The notes under the pieces were generated by a model, which saw only the letters and a list, made by a program, of their open reading frames with translations, did no database searches and had not been told where the DNA came from. Source: Paracoccaceae bacterium (GTDB taxonomy: Bacteria; Pseudomonadota; Alphaproteobacteria; Rhodobacterales; Rhodobacteraceae). From it: DNA of 55,124 bases. A program made the position numbers and the translations under genes. Shown here in pieces: positions 52,947 through 55,124 of this stretch; the stretch's first letter is position 1, and the number at the start of each line of letters is the position of its first letter. The stretch covers positions 1-55,124 of the forward strand of contig JAKITO010000019.1 in assembly GCA_021648025.1 (NCBI GenBank). Direction: 5' to 3'.

Positions 52947-54608
52947 CTAGATTAGGCGAGGCTGATTTGCGCGTTTGGTTAGTTCTCGGGCATAACCAGC
53001 ATCTCGAAAATACTTGTAGTATGCAGGTTCGCCAACTTCCATGAGATGTTCAGAAATCAGGCCTATTGACTCGTCGATAACGGCTGATCGGTCTTCTTCT
53101 GTGGCCTTGGGATTGAGAATTCCACACATCATTAAAATATGGAATACTCCGTATGTAACAAATGTGTTCTCCGTCCTGCGAGCACCGCGGATTCTTACTT
53201 CGTCTTCGATGTACTTCTTCCGTTCTTCAATCACCTTCAACCAATTGTACCCTTCGACAAGACGCGGTACGTCAACGCGGCCAAACAGTTTCCCGTAGAA
53301 ATCGGTGAATATGGCATCGGAGTCCCTCTTCGCCCTAGCGGGGTCGAGGTGCACATAAGAAAGAATGATTTGCCCAGCCTTAAGCGCGTCAAGGTTGTCT
53401 TGCCTAGATAGTGGATGATCATCATAGGCCGCAAATTGTCTTTTTCTGCGGTAGGTAAGGCCATACTCTTTGAGTTCGGCTTCAAGTCGAACCTGAAATT
53501 CGTCATTTGCGCGTAAGTCTCTCGGGCTGATGCGATTCTGGTTGTTAGTCGAAATGGCAATATCTGAGATCAACTTGGGGTCATCGGTTTCAAAAACCCG
53601 GAAAAGAACGGACAGATTCCTAAATATCTCAAAATTCGGGTAGTAGTCTTTCATAGCCTCAAATATTGAATGGCAGGTTTGCGCACCGTTTACGATACTC
53701 ATACGTTTGATACCAACCTTTGCTCGGTCAGTCCCAGTAGTATTAACTCGGAGTGTTGAGCCCACGATGGTGATGCCATTGTTAAGTGATGCAAAGTGAA
53801 CATTGCGAGGAGACGCTGCTGTCCGGACGATTTCCTTGTTGACTGGATTGTCCAGCCCTAAGAAGCCCCGGACGTTCAAGTTAAAAACTGCATAGTCGAC
53901 GCGCCGTTCATCCCGAAGGTCCTTTAAGAGATTGTAGAGTTCTTGAGCTGAGATATAGCCGACGGCGCTGCGCAGTTCGGAATTTCCGGCCTCAATTACT
54001 CCAACCTCTCGGGCGTAGAACTGATGATTTACGCGAGTGCTGTGGGCATTTAGGCAAAACTCCACTACTTCGTTGAGGTGGAATTCCTCAACTTCAACTT
54101 CGTCCACTTTGTGCAATGCGGCTGTATGTGAAGCGAGTTCATGGCCGACACAACAAGCGCCGTTGCTGACTAGCCATAGTTTGAAACTGGGCCAGTCAGT
54201 GCGAACAGCCTCTCTTATTTCAAGTATCTTCTGTTCGAGATTTGGATTCACTAATTTTTTTAGATCAGAACGAGTATCTTTCAATACAGTGAAGAAACGT
54301 ACAGCCTTTTCAATAGCTGTACAGGCAAATGGATTTGATGCTTTCCGCGTCGACTCGTGAACCTTGGATTGGAATATGTGAACAGTCGGGTCATCGCCGC
54401 GCCGGTCGATGTATATGGCATCAACCCCAAGGTCGTTTCCGCCATCAGTGAAGGCCTCTCGGATTTCAAGTGGCTCACAATAGAAGCGATGGGTCAACAT
54501 CAGATAGACAATAGCCTGACTTCGCTGTTCAATTAATCCGTCGACAAAGAGGGTTTCAATTCTATCATTCAGTTTCTCGAAATTTTCTTTATTGAATTCT
54601 ATTTTCAC
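52947..54608 (-). CDS. AIPR-family protein, probable anti-phage nuclease
   Basis: Abortive infection phage resistance (AIPR) domain protein, 553 residues. The N-terminal part has a PD-(D/E)xK-like motif, TDGGNDLGVDAIYID followed by VHIFQSKV (D...Q-x-K), resembling Mrr-type nuclease sites. The central AIPR domain shows NVRGFLGLDNPVNKEIVRTA, SLNNGITIVGSTLRV and IVNGAQTCHSIF. The DNA is AT-richer than its neighbours, as in acquired genes. The start is uncertain: GTG 54608 (MKIEFNKENF), GTG 54620 and GTG 54638 are all possible. It stands between ttcA and yidD with no other defence gene in view. Confidence 0.87.
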   Translation of the reverse strand: MKIEFNKENFEKLNDRIETLFVDGLIEQRSQAIVYLMLTHRFYCEPLEIREAFTDGGNDLGVDAIYIDRRGDDPTVHIFQSKVHESTRKASNPFACTAIEKAVRFFTVLKDTRSDLKKLVNPNLEQKILEIREAVRTDWPSFKLWLVSNGACCVGHELASHTAALHKVDEVEVEEFHLNEVVEFCLNAHSTRVNHQFYAREVGVIEAGNSELRSAVGYISAQELYNLLKDLRDERRVDYAVFNLNVRGFLGLDNPVNKEIVRTAASPRNVHFASLNNGITIVGSTLRVNTTGTDRAKVGIKRMSIVNGAQTCHSIFEAMKDYYPNFEIFRNLSVLFRVFETDDPKLISDIAISTNNQNRISPRDLRANDEFQVRLEAELKEYGLTYRRKRQFAAYDDHPLSRQDNLDALKAGQIILSYVHLDPARAKRDSDAIFTDFYGKLFGRVDVPRLVEGYNWLKVIEERKKYIEDEVRIRGARRTENTFVTYGVFHILMMCGILNPKATEEDRSAVIDESIGLISEHLMEVGEPAYYKYFRDAGYARELTKRANQPRLI

Positions 54609-54638
54609 CGCTCGTCTCACTATATCGCCGGAAATCAC

Positions 54639-54969
54639 ATGTCGGGTCAGACGATGTTATTCGTGTTTCTGCCGACTCGCAACAGATGGCGCCGGTCTCG
54701 TCGCACGGTTTCAGCACCGAGTAGCATGAACGGTTGCAAATCCCACGTTGTATTAGTTGACCCACTTTCCGATTTGACGCGCGTGGAGAATGTCTCCTTC
54801 GAGGGTCCGCACCGCAGAATATTGAAGGCCTGTGCAATGCCCGCTAAGGGCCGGAGGCACCAGTTGGTCCAGTCTGAGTGAAGGTTTGGAATGTCCGTGA
54901 TGCTGTCGTTGCTCGAAATTTGGGCAAATTCTACAGCCTCGAGGAAAACAATCCCGCACAACCGGCAAC
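54639..54969. other. Gap between the AIPR gene and yidD
   Basis: 331 bases with no supportable gene. A leftward 104-residue frame (54647-54961) and several shorter ones resemble no family and have mixed codon use, so they are not called. It may hold the AIPR promoter. Confidence 0.5.
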
Positions 54970-55124
54970 TTATAGGTCCGGGGCCTGATCCCGGGTTTTT
55001 TGTTTGTCGGTTCCGGGGACCGGGTCATAGCCGTCGCTGCCCAGGGGATGACAGCGCCCGACGCGCCGGGCGGCCAGCCATGCGCCTTTGAGGGCGCCGT
55101 GTTTCTCAAGCGCTTCAAGCGCAT
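54970..55124 (-). CDS. yidD: YidD membrane protein insertion factor (C-terminal part)
   Basis: Small protein that assists YidC in membrane insertion. Only the last 50 residues are in the window, and the gene continues past 55124. The frame [33 protein letters not shown] is shown here in two parts; the W-L-A-x2-R-x2-R-C-H-P and D-P-V-P pattern is the YidD signature. Stop at 54970-54972. The ATG at 55124 in another frame is not the gene. It would normally lie beside rnpA and rpmH, likely just outside the window. Confidence 0.88.
   Translation of the reverse strand, partial: ALEALEKHGALKGAWLAARRVGRCHPLGSDGYDPVPGTDKQKTRDQAPDL

Noticed and set aside
54647..54961. 104-residue leftward frame between the AIPR gene and yidD
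   Set aside because: No resemblance to any family and competing frames on both strands.
1..55124. tRNA, rRNA, prophage or integron elements
   Set aside because: No cloverleaf, rRNA core, integrase or attachment site was recognised by reading; a covariance-model scan could still find small RNAs.

Overview
The window looks like a chromosome segment of a marine Rhodobacterales (Roseobacter-type) alphaproteobacterium. This rests on gene order and protein style: kdsD-lptC-lptA-lptB-hpf-ptsN, rplQ-degP/Q-rarA-crcB-rluC-atp12-aapJQMP, and yidC-MOSC-engB with argB. No tRNA, rRNA, CRISPR array or intact mobile element was seen.

Layout. (1) 1-4010: LPS export genes (kdsD cut by the window edge, lptC, lptA, lptB), then the ribosome hibernation factor and PtsN. 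(2) 4007-7385: a scarred region with two decayed copies of one IS1182-like element and a decayed IS3-family element around hisI, a NifU-like scaffold gene and a lipoprotein gene; an acyl-CoA dehydrogenase follows. (3) 8659-26349: a sulfur-oxidation island. A leftward unit, tauD-like / two small unknown genes / cysG, diverges from a rightward reverse-Dsr operon, dsrABEFHCMKLJOPN, in the gene order known from Allochromatium. It is followed by leftward tusA-dsrE2 and a rightward YeeE/YedE-type sulfur-compound transporter. (4) 26494-27681: a low-GC DUF3644 gene, inserted just before rplO. (5) 27857-42803: rplO-secY-adk-rpsM-rpsK-rpoA-rplQ, then degP/Q-rarA-crcB-rluC-atp12, and the aapJQMP amino-acid ABC transporter. 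(6) 42873-52572, leftward except the SDR gene: SixA-like phosphatase, ferredoxin, sterol-desaturase-type protein, argB, engB, MOSC, yidC, a GGDEF/EAL protein and ttcA. (7) 52947-54638: a low-GC AIPR-family gene, probably anti-phage, beside the C-terminal end of yidD.

How the genes work together. Persulfide sulfur would be carried by TusA, DsrE2 and DsrEFH to DsrC and oxidised to sulfite by siroheme-containing DsrAB. Electrons would pass through the DsrMKJOP membrane complex and DsrL. CysG makes siroheme and DsrN amidates it. The YeeE-type transporter would bring in thiosulfate or a similar compound. The window has no sulfite-oxidising genes (aprAB-sat, soeABC, sor) and no sox genes, so the last step must be encoded elsewhere.

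Most worth a second look: DsrJ has no cysteine outside its three haem motifs; two unknown small genes sit in the leftward unit diverging from dsrA; the dsrA leader holds stacked inverted repeats; an exact 22-bp inverted repeat pair brackets the tusA-dsrE2-yeeE module; and two probable defence genes (DUF3644 and AIPR) sit inside housekeeping neighbourhoods.
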